Below are positions 17,806 to 27,034 of a stretch of 64,000 nt of DNA, piece by piece. A model generated the notes under the pieces. That model made no database searches and was not told the origin of the DNA. It was given only the letters and a program-made list of their open reading frames with translations. Origin of the DNA: Sphingobacterium psychroaquaticum (GTDB lineage Bacteria > Bacteroidota > Bacteroidia > Sphingobacteriales > Sphingobacteriaceae); NCBI RefSeq assembly GCF_900177625.1, contig NZ_FXAU01000003.1:1-64000 (forward strand), written 5' to 3'. Made by a program: the position numbers and the translations under genes. Within the stretch, counting starts at the first letter, position 1. Each line of letters starts with the position of its first letter.

Positions 17806-19185
17806 TTATTCGGTTGGGGCAGCTACGCGCTCACCTTTCGTGTTGATCCAGAAATTCTCATCGGTCTCTTCTATATATACAGAAGCTACACCATCGCTAA
17901 ATAAAGTAGCTCCACTATATTTAAATGGAATAATGAGCTTGCCTGTATGATCGATATATCCATATTTGTCACCTTTCATGGCAATAAATATATTTGGCTC
18001 TTCCGTACACCCTATATAATCCAGGTTAGTAGCGACTTTGCGTAAACCTTGGATCGTGTACATGTGATAACGTTCGTTTTCAATGGTGATGAAGTGTGTT
18101 CCGTTATAATCGATAATCGTTTCGTAGTTTGCAGGAACGGCAGCTTCTCCTTTAAGGTTTAACAGACCATTTTTTTCATTTTCAGTGAACTGTGCAAATC
18201 CCTTGTTAAAGAAATTTATCATGTCATATTTTGGAGCGATTAACACTTTTCTGTTTGCGTCCATTATACCGAACTTTTCGTCTTTGCTGAAAACATATTG
18301 AGCCGCATCAGGGTTGAAACTCAAGTATTCATATTCAAATGGTATAACTACTTTTCCTTGACGATCAATAACACCGTATTTGTAATCGCCGTTACTCGCT
18401 ACACCTTGACCCGCGTGAAACTCTGCTACAGTGGTGTAAATTGCTTCCGTTAAGAGGTTGTCTTCTCCATCTTTTAGTCCGATTAGTGAAGTCTCTTCAT
18501 CCGTGTACTGGAATAGATTCTCTTCAAGCTGCGTATCGGCATATAGATCTTCGTAATCCTCCACATTATCAACTTCCGTATAGTTCTCCGGCACTTCAAA
18601 CTGTGATAGCTCCACATTTTCCGCAATAACGTTTGCCGCAATAAAGCCATTACCACTCGAGCTGATGCTTAAGGCCGCCCCAGGAAGCTTTTCGAGGTAG
18701 TCGAAATCGCCCCAGTATAAAACAGGTATTTTTTCTGTATACCAAATATCAACGATAATCGGATCTTCTTCCGGGGTATCATGACGTAAGTTTAATTGCG
18801 CTAATTTACAGGCGTATCCCGCAATATTCTTTTGTTGTCCTGCAATGTATTTGATCGGGTATTCATCCGTAGTAGCTGATGCTGTATTTTCAGGATTGGC
18901 ATCCACGTATTGCTCGTGTTCAGGGTACAGAAAATAAGTCTGTCTATTTTTTCTGTTATGGATTATAATCGTTTCCATTTCACCATCTGATTGTATCTTG
19001 ATGTAATTTGGATTAGTCCATCCTTGTAATATTATATCGTCGGCACTAGCATCAATTCCTTCACCATCTCCTGCATCGGCTGATAAAAGAATTTTGTAAT
19101 CTATCCGATGAAATTTTTGACTTTGGGCGAATGCAGCCATTGTGCATAGTAAAAAGACGGAGCACACTACTAATATTTTTTTCAT
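17806..19185 (-). CDS. WG-repeat protein with N-terminal DUF4412-like domain
   Basis: 459 residues with a signal peptide ending near 'AAFAQS'. Residues about 20-210 resemble DUF4412/GLPGLI-like outer-surface domains ('IAGYACKLAQL', 'DIWYTEKIPVLYWG', 'LPGAAL'). Residues about 250-455 are WG-type repeats ('KYGVIDRQGKVVIPFEY', 'KFGIMDANRKVLIAPKY', 'KNGLLNLKGEAAVPANY', 'KYGYIDHTGKLIIPFKY'). Function is unknown; WG repeats probably bind proteins or glycans. An ATG at 19221 lies upstream in frame, but a -7-like box at 19204-19211 falls between the two, so I chose the ATG at 19185, which starts a clean signal peptide. Confidence 0.85.
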   Translation of the reverse strand: MKKILVVCSVFLLCTMAAFAQSQKFHRIDYKILLSADAGDGEGIDASADDIILQGWTNPNYIKIQSDGEMETIIIHNRKNRQTYFLYPEHEQYVDANPENTASATTDEYPIKYIAGQQKNIAGYACKLAQLNLRHDTPEEDPIIVDIWYTEKIPVLYWGDFDYLEKLPGAALSISSSGNGFIAANVIAENVELSQFEVPENYTEVDNVEDYEDLYADTQLEENLFQYTDEETSLIGLKDGEDNLLTEAIYTTVAEFHAGQGVASNGDYKYGVIDRQGKVVIPFEYEYLSFNPDAAQYVFSKDEKFGIMDANRKVLIAPKYDMINFFNKGFAQFTENEKNGLLNLKGEAAVPANYETIIDYNGTHFITIENERYHMYTIQGLRKVATNLDYIGCTEEPNIFIAMKGDKYGYIDHTGKLIIPFKYSGATLFSDGVASVYIEETDENFWINTKGERVAAPTE

Positions 19186-19203
19186 ATTTGCTTTAATATA
19201 GAG

Positions 19204-19211
19204 CAAAGATG
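19204..19211 (-). promoter_or_regulatory. Probable -7 element (CATCTTTG) for the WG-repeat gene
   Basis: One mismatch from TAnnTTTG, with the same CATCTTTG variant seen before the exported operon and nadK. It would give a leader of about 13 bases. No -33 TTTG is evident. Confidence 0.35.
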
Positions 19212-19313
19212 CATAATTCATGCTAATAATTATATCCCTGAAATCGGGTATATTCTGTGATTTAGTGGTAATAGACAGGTATTGAAAACAATAGCTTATT
19301 TAATGGTGTAGCG

Positions 19314-19733
19314 ATGCAGAGAAAAGAACTACAGATCGAACAGGTGGCGGCACCGGTGACTTGGCATTTACGACTGGAAGTGATGTATCCAGGTGGTAGT
19401 TTGCGCGATGTACAACTCCCGGATGATTTTGAAGGCGTCCATTTTGGAGCCTACCTAGAGAATACGCTCGTAGGCGTCATCTCGCTCTTCCCTGATGGCA
19501 AGGTCGCACAATTCCGAAAATTTGCCGTTAAAGAATACTATCAAGGCCAAGGTATAGGTCGCGCTTTATTGGCTACGGTCTTAACCTTTTGTCAGACTAA
19601 TGGTATAGAACAGTTGTGGTGCCATGCACGGACGACCGCAGAAGGATTTTATGAACAGATCGGTATGCGCCGTGTGGGGGATTTATTTTATCGAGGAACG
19701 TTGACGTACTATCGGATGGAAATCGATGTTTAG
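19314..19733 (+). CDS. GNAT family N-acetyltransferase
   Basis: 139 residues. The acetyl-CoA-binding loop 'YYQGQGIGRALL' sits in the usual place after strand 'AQFRKFAVK', followed by 'NGIEQLWCHARTTAEGFYEQ' and the closing 'YYRMEI' strand. It is a compact single-domain GNAT; the acceptor is unknown. It stands alone, and its stop codon is part of a perfect palindrome shared with the convergent SDR gene. Confidence 0.85.
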   Translation: MQRKELQIEQVAAPVTWHLRLEVMYPGGSLRDVQLPDDFEGVHFGAYLENTLVGVISLFPDGKVAQFRKFAVKEYYQGQGIGRALLATVLTFCQTNGIEQLWCHARTTAEGFYEQIGMRRVGDLFYRGTLTYYRMEIDV

Positions 19734-19780
19734 TTATTTTAGTTTGGGCAGACTTTTGTCCGCCCAAACTAAAATAACTA
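19731..19780. terminator. 19-bp perfect palindrome terminating both convergent genes
   Basis: The arms 19731-19749 and 19762-19780 are perfect inverted copies, beginning TAGTTATTTTAG. Both genes' TAG stop codons are the outer ends of the palindrome, so one hairpin ends transcription and translation on both strands. Confidence 0.85.
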
Positions 19781-20500
19781 AGGATTTGTAGACCATAAAC
19801 TTACTTCTTTCACAAAAGCACGTTGGGGAAGTTTAAGGTTGTTGACCACTAGAAAGGCTAGGTCTTCTGGTTGTAGAACACGTTCTGGATTACCGTCCGT
19901 GAAGTTGTTGCTCAAAGTCATGTCGGTGGCAATCGTACTTGGGTTTACGATGGTTACACGAATTCCTTTCTTGCGAACTTCCTGCATGATTGCTTCCGAT
20001 AAATTGATAACAGCAGCCTTGGAAGCACCATAAGCGCTCAGATCTGCCGCACCTTTAAGCCCTGCAGTGGAAGCGATGTTGATAATGTCTCCTTGTTGTT
20101 GTTCCAATAAGAAAGGTAGTACTTCATGGATCATATAATATGTGCCCAGCACATTGGTCTGTATAACACGTTCCCATTCTTCAATAGCAATATCCAAAAC
20201 ACTTCCATAGGAAAGGATACCTGCATTATTTATTAAGATATCGATTTTTTTGTTTTCAGCTGTCAGTGTAGTGAGTGCGTTTCTTACCTCTTCCAGTTTG
20301 CTGATATCGGCCGCTGCGATTTGAACTAAGACATCAGGGGGTAATGCTTGTACTTCTGCTGCGACTTTTTCAATGTCGCTCAAGGTGCGACTGATAAGTA
20401 GTAGATTGACTCCTTCGTTTGCTAATGCGAGTGCCATGGCTCTTCCAAGGCCTTTTCCTGCTCCTGTTATAAGTGCGGTTTTTCCGTGTAATGTTTGCAT
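19778..20500 (-). CDS. Short-chain dehydrogenase/reductase (FabG-like 3-ketoacyl reductase family)
   Basis: 240 residues with the NAD(P)-binding 'TGAGKGLGRAMA', 'NNAGILSYG', the catalytic Ser in 'INIASTAGLKG', and the YxxxK pair in 'LSAYGASKAAVI'. A classical SDR; the substrate is unknown, though it is commonly annotated as 3-ketoacyl-ACP reductase. The frame extends to a TTG at 20518, but the ATG at 20500 places the Rossmann strand at the usual distance, so that start is used. Confidence 0.9.
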   Translation of the reverse strand: MQTLHGKTALITGAGKGLGRAMALALANEGVNLLLISRTLSDIEKVAAEVQALPPDVLVQIAAADISKLEEVRNALTTLTAENKKIDILINNAGILSYGSVLDIAIEEWERVIQTNVLGTYYMIHEVLPFLLEQQQGDIINIASTAGLKGAADLSAYGASKAAVINLSEAIMQEVRKKGIRVTIVNPSTIATDMTLSNNFTDGNPERVLQPEDLAFLVVNNLKLPQRAFVKEVSLWSTNP

Positions 20501-20664
20501 AAATAAAGTTTTGGGCAAATTACAATTTTGCGGCAGAGATCCCTTAATCTGTGCGTCATCTTTTCTTTAAATAACCAAAGAGATCCACTGTCTTTTGATG
20601 GAAATAGAGACTGTATTCTTGATATAAGAAAAAAAACATAGCTTTATAGTAAAAGTAATATAGA

Positions 20665-22095
20665 TTGGAAAAATATGATGCGATAATAGTCGGTTCGGGA
20701 CCGAATGGTTTTGCTGCTGCGATTACTTTGCAACAACGGGGACTAAAAACCTTGTTGTTAGAAGGAGGTACAACGATTGGTGGAGGGATGCGGAGTAAGG
20801 CGTTGACGCTACCCGGGTTTCTGCATGATGTATGTGCGGCCGTACATCCTATGGCGATGGCTTCTCCATTTTTTAGATCATTGCCTTTGGAAGCCTATGG
20901 GTTACGTTTTACCTATGCACCGTATGAAGCAGCACATCCATTAGATGACACAGATACCGTATTTCTGAAACGAGATCTTGCTGAAACCGCAAATGCTTTG
21001 GAGGAGGATGCCCCTTATTACCATGAACTTATGAGTTTGGTAGCGAACGAGTGGGAGCCGTTGGCGGATGATATTATGGGGCCCTTGCGGGTTCCTAAGA
21101 ACCCGATATTATTGGCAAAATTCGGCCTTACAGCGGTACAGTCTGCAGACGCTGTTGCGCGTCGTTTTAAAACAAAACGTGCGCAAGCTTTATGGGGAGG
21201 AATGGCGGCTCACGGTATTCAACCATTGACGAATTATACCACAGCAGCTATAGGAATGGTGCTCTCAGGTGTCGGGCACCGTTACGGATGGCCTATACCC
21301 GTTGGTGGATCGCAAGCTATTGCCGATGCGTTAGCGGCATACTATAAAGATTTAGGAGGAAAGATACAGACTGATTTTTGGTTACGGGATATAAAAGCGC
21401 TTCCCGAACATCAGGTTCTTGTTTTAGATCTTACACCCCGACAACTGTTGGCCATAGATGGTCTAGACTTGTCGTCCGGTTATCGCCAGCAGTTAAGTCG
21501 ATATCGGCAGGGGATGGGGGTCTTTAAGATTGACTGGGCGCTATCGGAGCCTATTCCATATCGGGACAGAAGATGCCGCGAAGCGTCGACTGTACACTTG
21601 GGGAATACTTATGAAGAGATTGCGGCGAATGAAGAACGGACTGCGAAAGGAGAGATTGTGGAGCGCCCTTTTGTATTGTTAACTCAACCTTCTTTATTTG
21701 ATGCAAGTCGAGCTCCAGACGGTAAGCATACCGCATGGGCGTATTGCCATGTGCCGAATGGTTCTTTGATCGATCGAACGAATGCTATTGAAATGCAGGT
21801 GGAACGTTTTGCACCAGGCTTTCGGGATGTTATTTTGGAACGATCTACATTGAACACCCGCGAGATGGAGGATTACAATCCAAATTATGTAGGCGGGGAT
21901 ATCAACGGCGGTATAATGGATATATTTCAGTTATATACACGGCCAACACGTCGTTTAACACCTTATAGAACATCCAATAAACGGGTCTATATATGTTCTT
22001 CAGCGACGCCGCCAGGTGGCGGTGTTCATGGAATGAGTGGTTTCCATGCGGCACAAACAGTATTGCGCGATCACTTCAGAGATATAAATTCATAA
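20665..22095 (+). CDS. FAD-dependent oxidoreductase (phytoene desaturase/PYROXD2-like)
   Basis: 476 residues. The FAD-binding start 'YDAIIVGSGPNGFAAAITLQ' and the C-terminal 'GGGVHGMSGFHAA' fit the CrtI/PYROXD2-like NAD(P)/FAD family. The exact reaction is unknown; no carotenoid genes lie nearby. The start must be the TTG at 20665: a stop codon stands in frame at 20656-20658, no ATG follows before the nucleotide-binding glycines, and the first strand needs these residues. The gene stands between a divergent SDR and a terminator. Confidence 0.88.
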   Translation: MEKYDAIIVGSGPNGFAAAITLQQRGLKTLLLEGGTTIGGGMRSKALTLPGFLHDVCAAVHPMAMASPFFRSLPLEAYGLRFTYAPYEAAHPLDDTDTVFLKRDLAETANALEEDAPYYHELMSLVANEWEPLADDIMGPLRVPKNPILLAKFGLTAVQSADAVARRFKTKRAQALWGGMAAHGIQPLTNYTTAAIGMVLSGVGHRYGWPIPVGGSQAIADALAAYYKDLGGKIQTDFWLRDIKALPEHQVLVLDLTPRQLLAIDGLDLSSGYRQQLSRYRQGMGVFKIDWALSEPIPYRDRRCREASTVHLGNTYEEIAANEERTAKGEIVERPFVLLTQPSLFDASRAPDGKHTAWAYCHVPNGSLIDRTNAIEMQVERFAPGFRDVILERSTLNTREMEDYNPNYVGGDINGGIMDIFQLYTRPTRRLTPYRTSNKRVYICSSATPPGGGVHGMSGFHAAQTVLRDHFRDINS

Positions 22096-22128
22096 AAAAA
22101 GCCTTTCCAATTTGGAAAGGCTTTTTTT
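22094..22128. terminator. Bidirectional terminator between oxidoreductase and ompH genes
   Basis: AAAAAAAGCCTTTCCAA pairs with TTGGAAAGGCTTTTTTT (17 bp including A and T tracts) and works on both strands. Confidence 0.9.
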
Positions 22129-22147
22129 ATTGTGTTTGCTTGTGCAA

Positions 22148-22690
22148 TTATTTTACACCAAGTTTTGTTTTGATTGCAGCTGTTAAGTCATCACCACCAC
22201 CATAGTAAGGAATGCTACCGTTAGATACATCTAAAACGTATGCATAACCTTTCTCTTTTGATACAACATTGATCGCATCAACTACTTTCTTTTGGATTGG
22301 TTCGAACAACTCTTGTTCTTTCTTTCCTAAATCCTCTTGTGCAACACGTTGCACCTCTTGGATACGTTGCTCCATTGTTTGCAACTCTTGACCCAATGTT
22401 TGCAATTCAGCATCTACAGCTGCTTTGTTTGCTTCACTACGGTTTCTTAACTTCTCGTTTGCATCTGTTTGCTTCTTTTGGAACAATTCATACATGCCTT
22501 GCAATTCTTTTGTTTTAGTTTCTTGCAAAACTTTCAATTGATCTTGCGCTGTTTTGAATTCGTTGGTAGAAGAAATGATATCCCCGAAATTGATGTGACC
22601 GATTTTCTGCTGTGCACTAACATATTGCGTACCGAAGAACATCACCGCTGCTACAGCTACACCTCTAAATAAATTTTTCATTCTTTCCAT
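22148..22690 (-). CDS. OmpH/Skp family periplasmic chaperone (copy 2)
   Basis: 180 residues with a signal peptide ending near 'VSAQQ', then 'KIGHINFGDIISSTNEFKTA', a long charged coiled coil (about 45-130) and the C-terminal strand region. Skp/OmpH trimers carry unfolded outer-membrane proteins across the periplasm. It lies 94 bases after a second ompH gene and downstream of bamA, the usual Bacteroidota order. A second in-frame ATG at 22681 (MKNLFRG) is an equally good start. It ends at a shared terminator. Confidence 0.92.
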   Translation of the reverse strand: MERMKNLFRGVAVAAVMFFGTQYVSAQQKIGHINFGDIISSTNEFKTAQDQLKVLQETKTKELQGMYELFQKKQTDANEKLRNRSEANKAAVDAELQTLGQELQTMEQRIQEVQRVAQEDLGKKEQELFEPIQKKVVDAINVVSKEKGYAYVLDVSNGSIPYYGGGDDLTAAIKTKLGVK

Positions 22691-22784
22691 TTTAATCTTT
22701 TCGTATTAAACTACGCAAGCCTAATACCACACTTTTTTTATGATGTTAATAATTAATTTGTATTTACAATAATAAACAAAAAAA

Positions 22785-23318
22785 TTAGTTTGACAAGCTT
22801 GGATCTGGCTTAAAGCCTAATTTAGTAATGATGTCATTACTTTTATCCAATTTTGGATTGGCAAACAAAAAAGTAACCTCACTGCCTTTGTCTAGAACGA
22901 TATCTAAACCTTGATTGTTGGCAATATCCTGGATGGCCTTAGCAACGCGATCTTGAATGGGTTTTACCAAACGGATACGTTCTTTGTACAGGTCTCCTTC
23001 ATAACCAAACTTTTGACGCTGAAAATCCTTAACTTGTTTTTCTTTGTTTACGATCTCGTCCTCACGACGACGACGCATATCGTCGTTTAGTAATACTTGA
23101 TCGTTTTGATATGCTTTGTACAGTTTTTCTATCTCACCATACTGCTTATCTACTTCCTCTTGCCAGTTCGTAGCCAAATCATCTAAATGTTTCTGTGCTG
23201 AAACATACTCCGGAATGTGCTTCAAAATATATTCCGAATCCACATACGCCATACGCTGTGCAAAGGCTGCGGTTATGGAAGAAGCTACAAAAGCAATTAC
23301 AAATATTATTTTTTTCAT
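22785..23318 (-). CDS. OmpH/Skp family periplasmic chaperone (copy 1)
   Basis: 177 residues with a signal peptide ending near 'ITAAFAQ', then 'RMAYVDSEYILKHIPEYVSA', a coiled coil (about 40-120), and 'NNQGLDIVLDKGSEVTFLFA'. It is paralogous to the following gene; the two probably serve BamA client delivery together. It is separated from bamA by a terminator at 23525-23554 and has its own promoter at 23410-23417, so it can be expressed apart from bamA. Confidence 0.92.
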   Translation of the reverse strand: MKKIIFVIAFVASSITAAFAQRMAYVDSEYILKHIPEYVSAQKHLDDLATNWQEEVDKQYGEIEKLYKAYQNDQVLLNDDMRRRREDEIVNKEKQVKDFQRQKFGYEGDLYKERIRLVKPIQDRVAKAIQDIANNQGLDIVLDKGSEVTFLFANPKLDKSNDIITKLGFKPDPSLSN

Positions 23319-23409
23319 ATTTCTTAAAGTTAAGCTTACACTCTGTAGGACAATTATAGTTCCAAAAAGTTTAAAATCCGCCTTTATTTCATGAAAGATT
23401 TTTACTTGC

Positions 23410-23417
23410 CAAAAGTA
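23410..23417 (-). promoter_or_regulatory. Promoter -7 element (TACTTTTG) for the ompH pair
   Basis: An exact TAnnTTTG match on the minus strand, past the bamA terminator. It gives a leader of about 86 bases before the ATG at 23318. No -33 TTTG was found at 19 bases. Confidence 0.45.
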
Positions 23418-23524
23418 ATAAAAAACCTGCTAATAAAGGTTTAATTTCCTCCTTTAACATATTTTAACTCAATAATAAGCGAATCAGTCCTTTGCCCGTG
23501 AAAATTAAATCCTCATTTAATAAA

Positions 23525-23554
23525 AAAGGAGGCACTTATTAAAGTGCCTCCTTT
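23525..23554 (-). terminator. Terminator after bamA
   Basis: The 13-bp stem AAAGGAGGCACTT/AAGTGCCTCCTTT has a 4-base loop and a T run on the minus strand, 20 bases past the bamA stop. Confidence 0.85.
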
Positions 23555-23574
23555 GCCCGTATATGTCAGGATTC

Positions 23575-26151
23575 TTAGAATCCGCCCATGTTCTGAAGGA
23601 TACTGAATGTAAAGTTTTGCTTCCACTCGCTCGAGCGTAGTCCTGGGATAGGGTCAAAGGCGTGACCGTAGTCAATACCTAACATACCAAAAATTGGTAA
23701 GAAGATACGTGCTCCAACACCAGCTGAACGGCGCATTTTAAGCGGGTTTACTTCACTGAATTTATTCCATGTATTTCCAGCTTCAGCAAATGCAAGAACA
23801 AATACTGTAGCCTGTTCATTCAACATTACTGGGTGTCTCAATTCCATTTGGTATTTTGCATAGATTGGACTACCTGAGTTGATCGCGATACGCTCATAAC
23901 CATTTCCTGTAGATTCTGGAATCAACGTACCGTTGGCATAGCCACGCATAGCAATGATCTCCGAACCTTGCAAGAAGTCAAACCCTTGCATACCATCACC
24001 ACCAAGTTTAAAGCGCTCAAATGTTGAAGTCGGTGTTTTGTTGGTGTAGCTACCCAAATAACCAAACTGTGCTTGTGCTTTTAATACAAGTTTACCAGCC
24101 ACCTTAGTGTACCATTGGCTATCGAATTTCCATTTGTGATACTCTGTCCATTTGTATTTAACATTATCCGCTGCTGTTTGGTAATTGATATTGTTCCACG
24201 AAGAGTATGGCGGTGTCAATTGTACCGAGAAACGGAAATGTGATCCTGATGTCGGATAGATTGGTGCATCAACTGAGTTACGGCTTATCTCTTGGGTGAT
24301 GTTCATGTTATATGCTGTACCATCTGAGAACAAGAAGTAGTTACCGTAATTCTGCAATTTGTAACGTTGGAACGATAAAGATGTATTAATCTGGAAGTAG
24401 TTATCAGGCCACTGTAAACGTTTACCCAATGTTGCTGTAACCCCCGTCATCCAAATTCTGTTCAAATCTCTATCCGCTACCATTTGTTGTCCGGTGTAGT
24501 AGTTAAAACCACCGTATGAAGAGCTAGAAGTGTAAGCACTCAAACCGAAATAGATAGGTTTTTTACCCCCTAACCAAGGTTCAGAGAAGGAGAAGCTGTA
24601 CGATTGGTAACGTTTACCAGACGTCTGTCCACGAACGCTTAGTTTTTGTCCGTCTCCACGAGGTAATGGTTTCCACGCGTCTTTTTTGAACATATTGCTT
24701 GTAGAGAAGTTGTTGAAGGTCAAACCAAGCGTACCAATAACTTGTCCGGCTCCGTAACCTCCCGAAAGCTCTACCTGATCGGACGGTTTTTCTGTTACCC
24801 TATATTCTAGATCCGTGGTTCCGTCCTCATAGTTCAAGTTGGTCGGGTTAGGCGTGATTTTTTGCTCATCAAACATTCCTAATTGAGAGATTTCACGGAC
24901 ACTGCGCATTAATAATTCACGTGAAAACTTCTGTCCTGGTTTTGTATAGATAGAACGTAAAACAACTTTATCGTTTGTTACATCGTTCCCTTTAACAATC
25001 ACGTTATTGATTGTGAACTGTTTACCTTCACTCAATACGATTTCTAAATCGACTGTATCGTTATAGATGCGCTTGATGATGGGTTGAATACCAAAAGTTA
25101 AGTAACCATCATTTTGGTACAAGGCGCTAATATCATCAGAGTTACGCGTTGGTCCTTGTAATTTGGTTGTGATTTTTTCTTCGCTGTATACATCACCTTT
25201 CTCAATACCTAAGATTAAGTTTAAGACAGAATCTGTGTACTTAGAGTTTCCGGACCATTCAATATTTCCAACAAAGTAACGAGGACCTTCATGTAATTTC
25301 AGATAAATATCGACTTCATTATTGTCATAACGAACAACGCTATCAGAAAGAATTTCGGCATCACGGTATCCTTTATCCTGCATTTTTGCAGTTAAGTTTT
25401 GTTTTGCTTCTTTGTATTTATCGTCTTTAAATTTACCAGGGCCAAAAATGCGGTACCACTTCCGAGGCTTTACACCTTTAAGGTATTTTTGCAGTTGACC
25501 GCTTGAAAAAGCCTCTTGTCCATCAAAGTGTACTTTGTGTACTTTGATTTTTTTATTTTTTTCGACATTAACAATAACAATTTCATTGTTAGCTTGTGCG
25601 GTATCTTTTGCTGTCGTGATTTTTATTTCTGGGTATAAGAAAGATTTCTCACGTAAGAATTTTTGGATGGTTGCCTGCGTCGTTTTAAGTAAGTTGTCAT
25701 TGACAATTTTACCCGTATTGGTGTTTAGACGTTTACGGATTTCTTCTGTTTCCGCTTTCTTTAGACCATTGATATCTATGCGTGTCAGGCGTGGACGTTC
25801 TTGCACGCGAATTTCCAAATAAATGTTATCTCCTTCGATACGCTCTGCATACAGCTGAACATCATCAAATAGATTTTGTGACATTAATGTTTTTACAACA
25901 TTTGCGGTAGCCTCACTCGGTACTTCGATATATTGACCAACGACAAGTTTCGAGATCGTAATCAAAACGTCGCTGTCAAGATATTCGGTACCCGTAACGC
26001 GGACGCCACCAATAACGTAATTTTTCGGATCTAGGTAGCTAATCTCGTTGGGATCGTTTAGATTGATCGGGTTTTTACCTCGGATTTGAGCAAATGTCTG
26101 CTGTCCTCCCAGAAGTAAAGTAAAAGTTATAAAAAATAATATGCGCTTCAT
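23575..26151 (-). CDS. bamA: Outer membrane protein assembly factor BamA
   Basis: 858 residues with a signal peptide ending near 'QQTFAQ', then tandem POTRA domains (about 40-450; for example 'RLTRIDINGLKKAETEEI', 'KVHKVHFDGQEAFSSGQL', 'QFTINNVIVKGNDVTNDKV') and a 16-strand Omp85 barrel ending in 'GLRSSEWKQNFTFSILQNMG'. It inserts beta-barrel proteins into the outer membrane. It follows uppS by 120 bases and has a candidate promoter in that gap. The two Skp homologues follow. Confidence 0.96.
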   Translation of the reverse strand: MKRILFFITFTLLLGGQQTFAQIRGKNPINLNDPNEISYLDPKNYVIGGVRVTGTEYLDSDVLITISKLVVGQYIEVPSEATANVVKTLMSQNLFDDVQLYAERIEGDNIYLEIRVQERPRLTRIDINGLKKAETEEIRKRLNTNTGKIVNDNLLKTTQATIQKFLREKSFLYPEIKITTAKDTAQANNEIVIVNVEKNKKIKVHKVHFDGQEAFSSGQLQKYLKGVKPRKWYRIFGPGKFKDDKYKEAKQNLTAKMQDKGYRDAEILSDSVVRYDNNEVDIYLKLHEGPRYFVGNIEWSGNSKYTDSVLNLILGIEKGDVYSEEKITTKLQGPTRNSDDISALYQNDGYLTFGIQPIIKRIYNDTVDLEIVLSEGKQFTINNVIVKGNDVTNDKVVLRSIYTKPGQKFSRELLMRSVREISQLGMFDEQKITPNPTNLNYEDGTTDLEYRVTEKPSDQVELSGGYGAGQVIGTLGLTFNNFSTSNMFKKDAWKPLPRGDGQKLSVRGQTSGKRYQSYSFSFSEPWLGGKKPIYFGLSAYTSSSSYGGFNYYTGQQMVADRDLNRIWMTGVTATLGKRLQWPDNYFQINTSLSFQRYKLQNYGNYFLFSDGTAYNMNITQEISRNSVDAPIYPTSGSHFRFSVQLTPPYSSWNNINYQTAADNVKYKWTEYHKWKFDSQWYTKVAGKLVLKAQAQFGYLGSYTNKTPTSTFERFKLGGDGMQGFDFLQGSEIIAMRGYANGTLIPESTGNGYERIAINSGSPIYAKYQMELRHPVMLNEQATVFVLAFAEAGNTWNKFSEVNPLKMRRSAGVGARIFLPIFGMLGIDYGHAFDPIPGLRSSEWKQNFTFSILQNMGGF

Positions 26152-26255
26152 TTATTCTGTTTTCTCGGTGCTAAAGTACACCAATCTCTTGTTAATTTTT
26201 GTTAAAAGAAAATAATTGCCGGAGCCCCTAGACATTAGGCATTTATCGGATGCTG

Positions 26256-26263
26256 CAAAGGTA
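26256..26263 (-). promoter_or_regulatory. Promoter -7 element (TACCTTTG) for bamA
   Basis: An exact TAnnTTTG match on the minus strand, between uppS and bamA; start near 26250, leader about 100 bases. No -33 TTTG at 19 bases. Confidence 0.45.
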
Positions 26264-26271
26264 AATAAATA

Positions 26272-27009
26272 TTACAATTGTTCACTGGTCTTGCCGAATC
26301 TTCTTTCCCTTTGCTGGTAATCGAAAATTGCTTCATAGAGATCTTCGCGCTTAAATTCAGGCCACATTTTGTCTAAAAAACAGAGCTCGGTGTAAGCCAT
26401 TTGGTAAAGCAGGTAGTTGCTTATGCGCTGCTCACCACCCGTGCGGATCAGTAAATCTGGATCGGGAATATGAGCCGTGTAAAGGTGATCATGAATGGTC
26501 TGTTCTGTAATATCCTCCAGCTGTAATACGCCTTCCTGTACCTTCCGCGCAATAGCTTTAGTTGCATCAACGAGTTCAGCACGAGAACCGTAGCTCAAGG
26601 CTAATGTTAACACACAACGATCGTTATCTTTTGTAATCTCGATCGTATCTATAAGCTTTTGTCTACAGTTTTCTGGTAAAGCATCCAGGTCGCCAATTGT
26701 ATTTAGACGGATGCCATTAGCCATAAATGTTTTTGTTTCTTTGGTCAGTGTGTTTACGAGAAGCTCCATCAGTGCGCGAACCTCAAGTTTTGGCCTGTTC
26801 CAATTTTCAGATGAAAAGGCATAGAGGGTGAGGTGCTTGATTCCTATTTCTACACTTCCTTCCATAGCTTCCCGTACGGCCGACACCCCATTTTGATGAC
26901 CGAAAATACGTAGCTTTCCTATCCCTTTCGCCCAGCGACCATTGCCATCCATAATAATGGCAATATGTTTTGGTAAATTATCGTTACGAAGTTTATCCTT
27001 AAAACTCAT
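26272..27009 (-). CDS. uppS: Isoprenyl transferase (undecaprenyl diphosphate synthase)
   Basis: 245 residues with the cis-prenyltransferase motifs: 'IAIIMDGNGRWAKG' (catalytic Asp and phosphate contacts), 'TLYAFSSENWNRP', and 'PDLLIRTGGEQRISNYL' with 'MAYTELCFLDKMWPEF'. It condenses isopentenyl diphosphate onto farnesyl diphosphate to make the C55 carrier for peptidoglycan and surface glycans. It lies 25 bases after the DUF6089 gene and ahead of bamA. Confidence 0.96.
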   Translation of the reverse strand: MSFKDKLRNDNLPKHIAIIMDGNGRWAKGIGKLRIFGHQNGVSAVREAMEGSVEIGIKHLTLYAFSSENWNRPKLEVRALMELLVNTLTKETKTFMANGIRLNTIGDLDALPENCRQKLIDTIEITKDNDRCVLTLALSYGSRAELVDATKAIARKVQEGVLQLEDITEQTIHDHLYTAHIPDPDLLIRTGGEQRISNYLLYQMAYTELCFLDKMWPEFKREDLYEAIFDYQQRERRFGKTSEQL

Positions 27010-27034
27010 TTTCTTGTATTACTAATATTCATCA

